Source of the DNA: an uncultured Pelagibacteraceae bacterium
GTDB lineage: Bacteria > Pseudomonadota > Alphaproteobacteria > Pelagibacterales > Pelagibacteraceae
Direction of reading: 5' to 3'
Assembly (NCBI GenBank): GCA_902574705.1
Contig: CACGOM010000010.1
Span: 1 to 39,196, forward strand
Length of the DNA: 39,196 nucleotides
Shown here: positions 17,641 to 25,463 of the stretch, in pieces
How the letters are laid out: each line of letters starts with the position of its first letter
How positions within the stretch are numbered: position 1 is the stretch's first letter
Made by a program: the position numbers and the translations under genes
Notes under the pieces: generated by a model
What the model was told of the DNA's origin: nothing
What the model saw: the letters and a program-made list of their open reading frames with translations, nothing else
Database searches by the model: none

Positions 17641-18648
17641 ATGTCAAAATCAGTAATAATTGCAGTAGATGCAATGGGTGGTGATAATTCTCCAAAAAAA
17701 ATTATTGCTGGTATGTCTCATTTTTTAAAAAAAAATAAAAATGTTTTTTTTAGGATTTTTGGTAAAAAATTAAACTTAGACAATGAAATATCTAGGTGCT
17801 CAATTGACAAAACTATTTTTGAAATTATTGAATGTGATGATGTTGTTCATAATAATGATACTCCTTTAGCTGCTGCAAAAAAGAAAAATACTAGTATGTG
17901 GCAAGCTATAAATGATGTTAAAGAAAGAAAGTCTGATGTTATAATTTCTGCTGGTAACACAGGTGCGCTTTTCGTTATCTCTAAACTTAATATGAAGATG
18001 ATTGAAAAAATTAACAAACCTGCATTAGCTGCTTTATGGCCAAACAAAATTGGTATGAATATAGTATTAGATTTAGGTGCGAATGTAGAATGCGATGAAA
18101 AGAACTTTGAGGATTTTGCGCTCATGGGATCAGCTTTGCATAAAGCTTTATTTCCAGCTGAAGAATCTAAGGTTGCTTTACTTAATATTGGCTCTGAAGA
18201 AATAAAAGGCCACGAAATTATAAAAAAAGCTTACCAATCTATGGAAGATAAGAAAAATGATTTGTATGAATTTTGTGGGTATATAGAGGGAAATCAAATT
18301 ATGAATGGTGATGTAAATGTAATAGTCACTGATGGTTTTACGGGTAACGTTGCATTAAAGACAGCAGAAGGCACTGCAAATTTTATTTCTACCGAACTTA
18401 AGAAAGCTTTATCCGAAGGTATAATTGCGAAACTTTCAACTTTAGCAAATATTTCAAATCTAAAAAAGTTTAAAAATAGATTAGATCCTAGATTATATAA
18501 TGGAGCAATTCTTTTGGGTTTAGAAACTCCTGTTATCAAAAGTCATGGTTCTACAGATTATATTGGTTTTGCAAATTCTTTAGATGTATGTGTTAAAACT
18601 GTTGAGGGCAAATTAATTGATAAAATAAAAAAAAATATATCTGTTTAA
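17641..18648 (+). CDS. plsX: Phosphate acyltransferase PlsX
   Basis: Makes acyl-phosphate from acyl-ACP for phospholipid synthesis. Family landmarks are IIAVDAMGGDNSP at the N-terminus, SAGNTGALFVISK (about 102), RPALAALWP-like NKPALAALWP, LDLGANVECDEKNFEDFALMG in two pieces near 141-161, LLNIGSEEIKGHE (about 180) and IVTDGFTGNVALKTAEG (about 228). Length is 335 residues, normal. In most proteobacteria fabH follows; here the stop overlaps the ihfA start (TAATG), so fabH is absent from this locus. Confidence 0.96.
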   Translation: MSKSVIIAVDAMGGDNSPKKIIAGMSHFLKKNKNVFFRIFGKKLNLDNEISRCSIDKTIFEIIECDDVVHNNDTPLAAAKKKNTSMWQAINDVKERKSDVIISAGNTGALFVISKLNMKMIEKINKPALAALWPNKIGMNIVLDLGANVECDEKNFEDFALMGSALHKALFPAEESKVALLNIGSEEIKGHEIIKKAYQSMEDKKNDLYEFCGYIEGNQIMNGDVNVIVTDGFTGNVALKTAEGTANFISTELKKALSEGIIAKLSTLANISNLKKFKNRLDPRLYNGAILLGLETPVIKSHGSTDYIGFANSLDVCVKTVEGKLIDKIKKNISV

Positions 18649-18941
18649 TGAGACAAAACCTAACAAAAAAAGAAATAGTTAATTCAATTTATATGCAGCT
18701 TGGTTTTTCAAAAAAATTAATCGAAAATATTATAGAAGATATTTTCGAAATATTATTAGAAAACCTTAAAACAAAAGGAAAAGTAAAAATATCAAATTTC
18801 GGAACATTTATATTAAGATACAAAAAATCAAGAGTTGGAAGAAATCCTAAAACAAAGAAAGAGTCAGTTATATCAGAAAGAAATGTAATTTTATTTAAAC
18901 CATCTAAATATTTAAAAAATAAAATAAATAATGTCAATTAA
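18648..18941 (+). CDS. ihfA: Integration host factor alpha subunit / HU-like DNA-binding protein
   Basis: Small nucleoid-associated DNA-bending protein (97 residues). The HU/IHF fold pattern is clear: LTKKEIVNSIY helix, KVKISNFGTFILR beta strands, and the DNA-contacting arm VGRNPKTKKE with the Pro that intercalates into the minor groove. Placement between plsX and a MerR-type gene is the usual alphaproteobacterial ihfA context, so IHF-alpha is preferred over HU. It overlaps the MerR gene by 11 bases. Confidence 0.88.
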   Translation: MRQNLTKKEIVNSIYMQLGFSKKLIENIIEDIFEILLENLKTKGKVKISNFGTFILRYKKSRVGRNPKTKKESVISERNVILFKPSKYLKNKINNVN

Positions 18942-19296
18942 GTTATCTTCAGCTTATAAAACGATAGGTGAAGTTGTAAAAATATTAAATGAAGCGGAGC
19001 CAAAAGAAATTAAATTAAACCCACATACTTTGAGATTTTGGGAAAAAAATTTTTCTCAACTAAAGCCAAAAATTTTCAATAACAATCGACGATATTATGA
19101 TTCAAATTCAATTGAGTTGCTTAAATTTGTTAAGTTTCTTCTTAAATCAGAAGGCATGACTATACAAGGCGTTAAAAAGCATTTAAATGTAAACAAATCT
19201 AATCTTGACGATACTTTATTTACCTCTATAAGAACAAAATATTTTAAGAATAAATTATCAAATCTTAAAAATATTATTGAAAAATTGAAAAAATAA
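18931..19296 (+). CDS. MerR-family transcriptional regulator
   Basis: A 121-residue protein with an N-terminal MerR winged helix-turn-helix: YKTIGEVVKIL, then LNPHTLRFWEKNFSQLKPK, the NNRRYYDSNSIELLKFVKFLL wing/helix and EGMTIQGVKKHL. There is a short helical tail and no Cys-rich effector-binding domain, so no metal or redox sensing can be inferred. The ihfA-merR pairing is conserved in alphaproteobacteria but its targets are not known to me. The gene lies one base before rpmG. Confidence 0.85.
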   Translation: MSIKLSSAYKTIGEVVKILNEAEPKEIKLNPHTLRFWEKNFSQLKPKIFNNNRRYYDSNSIELLKFVKFLLKSEGMTIQGVKKHLNVNKSNLDDTLFTSIRTKYFKNKLSNLKNIIEKLKK

Positions 19297-19297
19297 T

Positions 19298-19489
19298 ATG
19301 GCAAAAAAAACTTTTGTAAAAATTCGAATGGTACCTGAGTCAAAACCAGATAGTCCTTTTTTTTACTATCTAAAGAAACCAGCTGGCGGCGAAAAGGCTA
19401 AGGTTAAATTATCAGCAAAAAAATATAATCCTAGTACCAGAAAGCACGAATTATTTGTGGAGAAAAAATTGCCACCACACAGTAAATAA
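19298..19489 (+). CDS. rpmG: 50S ribosomal protein L33
   Basis: A 63-residue basic protein beginning MAKKTFVKIRMVP, with FFYYLKK and LSAKKYNPSTRKHELFVEKK, which is the C-terminal L33 signature (KKYDPxxRKHxxxKExK). It is about eight residues longer than typical L33, mainly through the PESKPDSP and PAGGEKAK segments. No zinc cysteines. It stops one base before the stop codon of the convergent chorismate mutase. Confidence 0.87.
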   Translation: MAKKTFVKIRMVPESKPDSPFFYYLKKPAGGEKAKVKLSAKKYNPSTRKHELFVEKKLPPHSK

Positions 19490-19780
19490 TTATTTTTTCC
19501 TAAAATTTCTTCTTTCATAATCAATATATGCTCTAATCATATTGTACCATATTTTTTTTGTGATTTTAGGATCAATATTATGTTTAACTGATTTTCTTTT
19601 AATTTGTGCTAATATGATTTTAATTCTTTTATTGTCTACAATTTGATTTTTAAATTCTTTTAATTTTAAAACCTCGTTTACAATATTTGTTCTTTTTTTA
19701 ATCAATTTAATCAATGAATTATCTAATTTATCTAGTCTTTTTCTAAGTTTTATTAATTTTTTATATTTATCAGGCGACAT
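19490..19780 (-). CDS. Chorismate mutase, AroQ type
   Basis: A 96-residue, all-helical protein of the AroQ chorismate mutase class, which converts chorismate to prephenate for phenylalanine and tyrosine synthesis. The pattern LRKRLDKLDNSLIKLIKKRTNIV matches the first long helix (R..ID.iD..i..Ll..R, about 12-34), then VLKLKEFKNQIVDNKRI and the C-terminal helix WYNMIRAYIDYERR. The catalytic Arg and Lys positions appear filled. It is a free-standing mutase, not fused to prephenate dehydratase. It is lone on the minus strand between rpmG and ctaA. Confidence 0.82.
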   Translation of the reverse strand: MSPDKYKKLIKLRKRLDKLDNSLIKLIKKRTNIVNEVLKLKEFKNQIVDNKRIKIILAQIKRKSVKHNIDPKITKKIWYNMIRAYIDYERRNFRKK

Positions 19781-19823
19781 TTATTAAATTGGAATTATTA
19801 ATAATTATTATATTTATCCAACT

Positions 19824-20837
19824 ATGTATATAGAAAATAATATTATAAAAAATCAAATATCTATATGGCTTATATTTATGTTTTGCCTTGTTGCATTAAT
19901 GATAATTATAGGTGGTTTGACTAGGTTAACTGATTCAGGTTTATCAATTACAAAATGGGAATTATTTTCTGGGACATTGCCACCACTAACGAAAGATAAA
20001 TGGATTAGTTATTTTGATCAATACAAACAAATTCCTGAATTTAAATTACAAAATTTTTCTATGACATTAAGTGAATTCAAAGTAATCTTTTGGTGGGAAT
20101 GGGGACATAGGTTTTTAGGCAGATTAATAGGTATATGTTATTTAATACCTTTGATATATTTTTCTTGGAATATTCATCCCAAGATTTTAAAAAAATTTTA
20201 TTTCATTTTTTTTCTAATCTGTTTTCAAGGATTTTTAGGTTGGTATATGGTTTCAAGTGGGCTTGAACAAAGAATAGATGTAAGTCACTATCGATTATCA
20301 GTTCATTTGTTAGTAGCATTTATTATTCTATCTTTAATTTTTTGGAATTTTTTACAATTGAATTATAGTAAAAATAAAGATTATAAAATTAATTATTTTA
20401 TACCATTAATCTTTTTAATAATGATTTTTATTCAAATTGTAGTAGGTGCATTTGTCTCTGGAATGGATGCTGGTAAAATTTATAATTCCTGGCCTTTAAT
20501 GGGCGAAACTTATTTTCCAAATGATAATGATTTTACAAATTTATTTGAATTTACTGTTTTTAATGATCCATCATTGGTTCAATTTATCCACAGAAATTTA
20601 GCTTATCTAATTGCTTTATTTTATTTATATATAATTTTTAAAGTTCATATAAATAAAATAACTAATCTTTATAAACCAGTATATTTTTTAGGTTCTTTTA
20701 TATTTTTACAGATTATTCTAGGTGTATTTACTATTTTACATGGTGCACAGATTTATATTGCATCTATGCACCAAATAAGCTCTATATTTTTAGTTAGTTC
20801 GAGCATCTACCTATTATTTTTAAACAGTAAGAACTAA
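19824..20837 (+). CDS. ctaA: Heme A synthase (CtaA/Cox15)
   Basis: Integral membrane protein that oxidises heme O to heme A for cytochrome c oxidase. It is 337 residues long with about eight hydrophobic segments. Landmarks are GGLTRLTDSGLSITKWE (about 31-47), EFKVIFWWEWGHRFLGRLIG (about 90, with a conserved His), VDVSHYRLSVHLL-like RIDVSHYRLSVHL, GAFVSGMDAGKIYNSWPLMG and VQFIHRNLAYL, which together supply the heme-coordinating histidines. It ends convergently with the first metY, overlapping by four bases. Confidence 0.95.
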   Translation: MYIENNIIKNQISIWLIFMFCLVALMIIIGGLTRLTDSGLSITKWELFSGTLPPLTKDKWISYFDQYKQIPEFKLQNFSMTLSEFKVIFWWEWGHRFLGRLIGICYLIPLIYFSWNIHPKILKKFYFIFFLICFQGFLGWYMVSSGLEQRIDVSHYRLSVHLLVAFIILSLIFWNFLQLNYSKNKDYKINYFIPLIFLIMIFIQIVVGAFVSGMDAGKIYNSWPLMGETYFPNDNDFTNLFEFTVFNDPSLVQFIHRNLAYLIALFYLYIIFKVHINKITNLYKPVYFLGSFIFLQIILGVFTILHGAQIYIASMHQISSIFLVSSSIYLLFLNSKN

Positions 20838-22159
20838 CTTACGGCTTTCAAGTTTGGTTTTCCAGATGCATCTAAAGCTTGATTTAAATCTTCAATAATG
20901 TCATCTGAATGCTCTATGCCAATAGATAATCTTACATACCCAGGTGTTACACCTGCAGCCAATAGCTCTTCTTCTGTCAATTGACTATGTGTTGTTGTGG
21001 CAGGATGTATTGCCAAACTTCTAGCGTCACCTATATTTGCAACATGGTAAAACATTTTTAGAGCTTCTATAAATTTTTTACCTGCTTCAACTCCACCTTT
21101 AACTTCTATTCCAATTAACGCTCCATTTCCACCTTTGAAATATTTTTTGGATCTTTCGGCAATTTTTCCTTCATGAAGAGTAGGGTAAATTACTCTTGTA
21201 ACATTTTTATGTTTCTTTAGGAAATCGACAACTTTTTCTGCATTTGAACAATGTTGTTTCATTCTAAGTGGTGCTGTCTCTAACCCTTGAATAATTCCCC
21301 ACGCATTATCAGGTGCAAGTGGAGCCCCTAAGTCTCTCAAAAGACATACTCTAGCTCTTACAGCAAATGAAACATTTGCACCAGTTAATTGAGGTACTGC
21401 TTCACCCCATTTAACACCTCCATAACTAGCGTCTGGCTCATTAAAAAGTGGTTGTCTTTTTGGATCTTTTGTCCAATCGAAATTTCCACCATCAATAATA
21501 CCTCCTCCAATAACAGTACCGTGTCCACCAATAAATTTGGTTAATGAATGAACTACAACTGCTGCACCGTGATCCAAAGGCTTACAAATAACTGGTGAAG
21601 CAGTATTATCCATAATAAGTGGTATACTATATTTTCTTCCTATGTCAGATACCTCTTTAATTGGAAAAACTCTTAGATAAGGATTTGGTAATGTCTCTGC
21701 ATAAAAACATCTAGTTCTATCATCTATTAATTTCTCAAAATTGGCTGGGTCTGAAGGATCAGCATATCTACACTCAATACCTAATTTTTTTAAAGTATGA
21801 GTAAACAAACTTACAGTACCACCGTATAAATCTGTTGAACTTATAAAATTATCTCCAGATTGACACACATTCATAATTGCAAATGTCGATGCTGCTTGTC
21901 CTGAACCAACAGTTACGGCAGCAAGACCATTTTCTAACGCAGAAATTCTTTTTTCTAAAACATCATTGGTAGGATTCATTATTCTTGTATAAATGTTACC
22001 AAATTCTTTTAGTCCAAATAAATTTGCTGCATGTTCAGTACTATCAAATTGATATGAAGTTGTTCTGTAAATTGGTACTGCAACTGAATTAGTAGCTTGA
22101 TCTTTACGATAATCTCCTCCATGCAATGCAATTGTTTCTGGATGTTTTGATTTAGTCAT
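20834..22159 (-). CDS. metY: O-acetylhomoserine sulfhydrylase (MetY type), riboswitch-controlled copy
   Basis: PLP enzyme that makes homocysteine from O-acetylhomoserine and sulfide. The PLP Lys is K208 in VVHSLTKFIGGHG; VPIYRTTSYQF (28-38), NIYTRIMNPTNDVLEKR (55-71) and LYGGTVSLF (111-119) are typical. The chosen ATG at 22159 gives 441 residues and is preceded by AGGAG at 22166-22170 with six bases between, one of the best ribosome-binding sites in the window. An in-frame upstream extension to 22204 would add 15 unconserved residues and run into the leader RNA, so it is rejected. A SAM-II type aptamer and a second aptamer-like element lie just upstream. Confidence 0.94.
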   Translation of the reverse strand: MTKSKHPETIALHGGDYRKDQATNSVAVPIYRTTSYQFDSTEHAANLFGLKEFGNIYTRIMNPTNDVLEKRISALENGLAAVTVGSGQAASTFAIMNVCQSGDNFISSTDLYGGTVSLFTHTLKKLGIECRYADPSDPANFEKLIDDRTRCFYAETLPNPYLRVFPIKEVSDIGRKYSIPLIMDNTASPVICKPLDHGAAVVVHSLTKFIGGHGTVIGGGIIDGGNFDWTKDPKRQPLFNEPDASYGGVKWGEAVPQLTGANVSFAVRARVCLLRDLGAPLAPDNAWGIIQGLETAPLRMKQHCSNAEKVVDFLKKHKNVTRVIYPTLHEGKIAERSKKYFKGGNGALIGIEVKGGVEAGKKFIEALKMFYHVANIGDARSLAIHPATTTHSQLTEEELLAAGVTPGYVRLSIGIEHSDDIIEDLNQALDASGKPNLKAVS

Positions 22160-22226
22160 ATTTTTCTCCTTTTTTAGTGCTTGAGCTTTATGCAGGGCGC
22201 ACAATATAGTTCAAATACCCGCCGAA
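22160..22226 (-). promoter_or_regulatory. Candidate second SAM aptamer (SAM-V-like) overlapping the metY ribosome-binding site
   Basis: Immediately after the SAM-II element the leader can form a second small H-type pseudoknot: GGCG (22223-22220) with CGCC (22199-22196), and loop UUUGA (22215-22211) with UCAAG (22184-22180). It is followed by CUAAAAAAGGAG, which includes the AGGAG ribosome-binding site. The CUAAAAAAGG end resembles the SAM-II/SAM-V core. SAM-V riboswitches are known in marine bacteria, some in tandem with SAM-II. The pairings were found by eye; the class assignment is inference. Confidence 0.42.
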
Positions 22227-22236
22227 TATGTTGAAA

Positions 22237-22284
22237 AACCTTTTTAGCTTTTGAGTGCCGGCAATAAGGAACAAATCGGCATAT
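22237..22284 (-). promoter_or_regulatory. SAM-II riboswitch aptamer upstream of metY
   Basis: Read on the minus strand, the core has P1 UGCCG (22281-22277) pairing with CGGCA (22260-22256). The loop begins GAUUU and contains CCUUAUUGC, and the 3' segment is AGCUAAAAAGG (22249-22239), whose AAGG can pair with CCUU to form the pseudoknot. The GAUUU, CC..UAUUGC and GCUAAAAAGG elements match the SAM-II aptamer as I remember it from metX/metY leaders. A run of five U (22238-22234) follows directly, which could make transcription termination the output. Confidence 0.85.
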
Positions 22285-22319
22285 AAAATGTATCAATTAA
22301 TAAAATTGAAAACAACCCT

Positions 22320-23132
22320 TTATTTTGATGGATAATTTTTAAGAATAAATTGCTTTAGTACCTTTAAAACTCTATCTGCTTCCTCTAAAAGCATCATGTG
22401 ACCACAATTATCTATTATTTCAACTACACTTCCATCAATAAGATCTGCTAATTTTTTACCTTCTTTTACTGGACACATTTTATCACCTGTAGCGAGTATT
22501 GATAATGTTGGTATTTTAATTTTTTTTGCTGCTTCAAAACCATTTTTATAATTATCACATGCTCTAAAATCTACTCCCAGTGTATTTTTTATTGTTCTGG
22601 ATTTAGCTAACATTCCACCTGTATTAATGTGATATAAACCTGGAACAGGATGTCCTCCAAAATGTCCTGCGGGTCCATGAGCCCAATCCATCATTAAATC
22701 TACCGCTTTTGGATCATTATTCTCAGCTAAAGATAGCAGTTCTGGATTCATAGGTATAGCTCCCGCACCACCCATTAAACTTAAAGATTTTATTTTATTT
22801 GGATTTCTTGCAGCACATTCGATCGTAACGAGACATCCTTGTGAATGACCAACTAAAGATGCTTCTTTAAAACCAACAGAGTCAATTACATCGCTAACCC
22901 AATCGGCCATTTCTTCAATAGATTTTAAACTTTCACCACTTGATAATCCGTGACCTGGTAAGTCTAACGCGAGCACACTGTACCCATGAAAAGCAAAATA
23001 TCTTGTCTGCAATACCCATGTCATATGGGTTAGTCCACTCCCGTGAACAAATATAATCAGTGGTTTATTTTTGTCAAAAGGACGTCCTCCAGTAGAGGCG
23101 AAGACTTCAGAGCCGTTGACTTGGAATTTCAT
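22320..23132 (-). CDS. Alpha/beta hydrolase fold protein
   Basis: A 270-residue alpha/beta hydrolase with an intact catalytic triad: nucleophile Ser97 in GHSQG, Asp217 in ATGDKMC, His245 in NCGHMM, and oxyanion-hole HGSG at 30-33. A cap region (about 120-200) includes a His/Gly-rich stretch, HGPAGHFGGHPVPG. It has no signal peptide. It is shorter than, and lacks the typical sequence of, homoserine O-acetyltransferase MetX, so it should not be called metX. It overlaps the upstream metY-like gene by four bases (ATGA) and is followed by the riboswitch-controlled metY, suggesting a link to sulfur amino acid metabolism. The substrate is unknown. Confidence 0.8.
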   Translation of the reverse strand: MKFQVNGSEVFASTGGRPFDKNKPLIIFVHGSGLTHMTWVLQTRYFAFHGYSVLALDLPGHGLSSGESLKSIEEMADWVSDVIDSVGFKEASLVGHSQGCLVTIECAARNPNKIKSLSLMGGAGAIPMNPELLSLAENNDPKAVDLMMDWAHGPAGHFGGHPVPGLYHINTGGMLAKSRTIKNTLGVDFRACDNYKNGFEAAKKIKIPTLSILATGDKMCPVKEGKKLADLIDGSVVEIIDNCGHMMLLEEADRVLKVLKQFILKNYPSK

Positions 23133-24463
23133 TGATTTGAGACTAGTCTTGGTTTTTTTGCCGCTCTAAAACCAACTTCAAAGTCATTTTTAATATCATC
23201 TATATCTTCAATTCCAACAGACAGTCTTATCATGTCATGAGATAAACCTGCAAATTTTAGTGTTGCTTCATCCATTTGTGAATGAGTGCCTGAAGCAGGA
23301 TGTATTACTAGTGTTCTTGTGTCCCCAACATTTGCTAAATGTGATGCAAGTTTAACGTTATTAATAAATGCAACACCGGCGTCTTTACCACCTTTTATTC
23401 CAAATGCGATCATAGAGCCACGACCGTTAGGTAAAAGTTTTTTTGCAAGTTCATGATCTGGATGATCAGGTACACTTGGATGTGATACCCAAGCAACACT
23501 TTCGTGTCCAAGCAAATATTTAACCATTTCCTCAGCATTAGAACAATGTTTTTTCATTCTAACAGATAATGTTTCTATTCCTTGTAAAACATTCCAAGCA
23601 TTTTGTGGACTTAAACAAGGTCCAAAATCTCTCATACCCTCGGCACGAGCCTTCATTGTAAATGCAGTTGGACCAAATTCTTCCGCAAAAGATAATCCAT
23701 GATATCCTTCATAGGGAGTTGTCATTGTTGGGAATTTATCATTTTGCATCCAATCAAAATTTCCACCTTCTACCAAAATTCCAGCCATAGAAGATCCATG
23801 ACCAGCCATCCATTTTGTTAAAGAATGTACTACAATATCAGCACCATGTTCAAATGGTCTACATAAATATGGAGTTTGATAAGTGGCATCAACAATTAGC
23901 GGTATTCCTGCATCGTGTGCAATTTTTGAAATTTCTGGCATATTCATTAATTCATTTCCAGGGTTTCCTACAAGTTCTCCAAATATACCTTTAGTATTTT
24001 TCTGAATTGCCTTCTTAAATCCTTCTGTATCTCTTGGTTTTACAAATGTACATTTGATTCCAAATTTTGGTAAAGTAAGTCTAAATAAATTTACTGTTCC
24101 ACCATATAGTTGGGAAGAAACAACGAGATGATCTCCAGCTTCACATAATGTCATAACTGTTAAAAAAATAGCACTCATACCTGATGATGTTGCAAGAGCG
24201 GCTGTACCACCTTCTAAAGACGCAACTCTTTCCTCTAAAACTGCAACAGTTGGGTTTGAAATACGACTGTAAATATGTCCACCTCTTTCTAGATTAAATA
24301 ATGCTGCAGCATGATCAACGTCATCAAAGAGATATGATGTTGTTTGATAAATTGGAACTTGCCTTGAACCAGCATTTTTGTGAGGCTGATAGCCCGCATG
24401 TAGACTTAACGTATCAAATTTGTATGTTTTAGGATCGGTAGCTTTGTTTTTTTTATCTGTCAT
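23129..24463 (-). CDS. Second O-acetylhomoserine sulfhydrylase-like PLP enzyme
   Basis: A 444-residue Cys/Met-metabolism PLP enzyme of the MetY type. The PLP Lys is K217 in VVHSLTKWMAGHG; VPIYQTTSYLFDD (36-48), HIYSRISNPTVAVLEER (63-79) and LYGGTVNLFR (119-128) are typical. It is clearly a paralogue of the gene at 20834-22159, but diverged in the substrate-facing segment after the PLP site. It may use a different thiol or sulfur donor, or a different homoserine ester. AAGGGA precedes the ATG by five bases. No SAM aptamer is visible in the 91-base gap before it. It is first gene of the metY-like/hydrolase pair. Confidence 0.88.
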   Translation of the reverse strand: MTDKKNKATDPKTYKFDTLSLHAGYQPHKNAGSRQVPIYQTTSYLFDDVDHAAALFNLERGGHIYSRISNPTVAVLEERVASLEGGTAALATSSGMSAIFLTVMTLCEAGDHLVVSSQLYGGTVNLFRLTLPKFGIKCTFVKPRDTEGFKKAIQKNTKGIFGELVGNPGNELMNMPEISKIAHDAGIPLIVDATYQTPYLCRPFEHGADIVVHSLTKWMAGHGSSMAGILVEGGNFDWMQNDKFPTMTTPYEGYHGLSFAEEFGPTAFTMKARAEGMRDFGPCLSPQNAWNVLQGIETLSVRMKKHCSNAEEMVKYLLGHESVAWVSHPSVPDHPDHELAKKLLPNGRGSMIAFGIKGGKDAGVAFINNVKLASHLANVGDTRTLVIHPASGTHSQMDEATLKFAGLSHDMIRLSVGIEDIDDIKNDFEVGFRAAKKPRLVSNQ

Positions 24464-24515
24464 AAATTTCCCTTATTTTTAAATGTTAATTATTAACTAT
24501 CAATATTAATATAAA

Positions 24516-24543
24516 TTGACAATATGACATTTATCAGTATTAA
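24516..24543 (+). promoter_or_regulatory. Putative sigma-70 promoter of rplM-rpsI
   Basis: A perfect -35 TTGACA at 24516-24521 and a -10-like TATTAA at 24538-24543 are separated by 16 bases, within the gap between the divergent metY-like gene and rplM. The predicted transcript would start close to the rplM ATG at 24555, leaving a very short leader without a Shine-Dalgarno sequence. A+T-rich context raises the chance of coincidence for the -10. Confidence 0.45.
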
Positions 24544-24554
24544 TCCGGCCAAAC

Positions 24555-25013
24555 ATGACTAAATTTGTTAAGAAAAATGACCTAAATAACAATTGGTATG
24601 AGATTGATGCATCTAATGCTGTGGTAGGAAGACTAGCATCGATTATTGCTAAAATATTAAGAGGTAAAAATAAAGCTACCTTTACTCCTCATATGGACAA
24701 TGGTGATTTTGTTATTGTTAAAAACATAGAAAAAATAAAATTCACTGGAAAAAAATTTCAAGATAAAAAATACTATAGACATACTGGGTATCCGGGTGGA
24801 ATTAAGGAAACTACACCTGAAAAACTTTATGATAAAAAACCTGGCGAAGCACTTAAATTAGCTGTCAAAAGAATGCTTCCTGGTGGACCTTTGGCAAAAA
24901 AACAACTAACAAAATTAAAAATATATAAAGGTTCTGACCACCCTCATTCTGTTCAGAATCCAACAATTATAGAATTATCAAAATTAAACAGTAAAAATAT
25001 TGCAAGAAACTAA
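24555..25013 (+). CDS. rplM: 50S ribosomal protein L13
   Basis: Early-assembling large-subunit protein. The sequence follows L13 throughout: WYEIDASNAVVGRLAS at 13-28, GKNKATFTPHMDNGDFVIV near 39-57, YYRHTGYPGGIKETT (73-87) and the C-terminal KIYKGSDHPHSVQNP. Length is 152 residues, normal. No Shine-Dalgarno sequence is evident. rpsI begins one base after the stop, the universal rplM-rpsI pair. Confidence 0.97.
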   Translation: MTKFVKKNDLNNNWYEIDASNAVVGRLASIIAKILRGKNKATFTPHMDNGDFVIVKNIEKIKFTGKKFQDKKYYRHTGYPGGIKETTPEKLYDKKPGEALKLAVKRMLPGGPLAKKQLTKLKIYKGSDHPHSVQNPTIIELSKLNSKNIARN

Positions 25014-25014
25014 A

Positions 25015-25428
25015 ATGTCTGAGATAGAAAAACTAAATTTTAAAGATAGCAAGTACGCAACTGGAAGAAGAAAAACTTCTATAGCTAAAGTATGGTTAAA
25101 AAAGGGATCTGGACAAATTCGAATTAATGGGAAAAATTATGACAATTATTTCACAAGAGAAATTCATAAAATGAAACTTTTAAGACCTTTTGAAATAATT
25201 AATCAAACTGCAGACTACGATGTTAGAGGTAATGTTACTGGAGGCGGTTTAACAGGTCAAGTTGGCGCTTTAGTTCATGGCATATCTAAAGCTCTTCTAC
25301 AATTTGATGAAAACTTGAAATCCACATTAAAAAAAGAAAAACTTACTACCAGAGACTCCAGGGCTGTCGAAAGAAAGAAATACGGTCATAGAAAAGCAAG
25401 ACGTAGTTTTCAGTTTTCAAAAAGATAA
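25015..25428 (+). CDS. rpsI: 30S ribosomal protein S9
   Basis: Small-subunit protein whose C-terminal tail reaches the P-site tRNA. Family features: ATGRRKTSIAKVWLKKGSG, IRINGKNYDNYF, GGGLTGQVGALVHGISKAL, and the tail YGHRKARRSFQFSKR ending in the conserved basic (F/Q)(F/Y)SKR. I start it at ATG 25015, one base after the rplM stop, giving 137 residues. An in-frame TTG at 25000 would add five residues lying inside rplM and is less likely. Confidence 0.97.
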   Translation: MSEIEKLNFKDSKYATGRRKTSIAKVWLKKGSGQIRINGKNYDNYFTREIHKMKLLRPFEIINQTADYDVRGNVTGGGLTGQVGALVHGISKALLQFDENLKSTLKKEKLTTRDSRAVERKKYGHRKARRSFQFSKR

Positions 25429-25463
25429 TTTTTCTTTTTCAAATACAACAGTTATAATAAATT

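Noticed and set aside
22160-22204. Longer N-terminus for the riboswitch-controlled metY
   Set aside because: The 15 extra residues are not conserved, lack a ribosome-binding site and overlap the leader RNA; ATG 22159 has AGGAG at ideal spacing.
22320-23132. Homoserine O-acetyltransferase (metX)
   Set aside because: MetX is also an alpha/beta hydrolase and the metY context is tempting, but this protein is about 100 residues too short and has a generic GHSQG nucleophile elbow without MetX-type flanking motifs.
24464-24554. SAM riboswitch before the second metY-like gene
   Set aside because: The 91-base gap lacks the GCUAAAAAGG and GAUUU elements and any plausible P1 stem.
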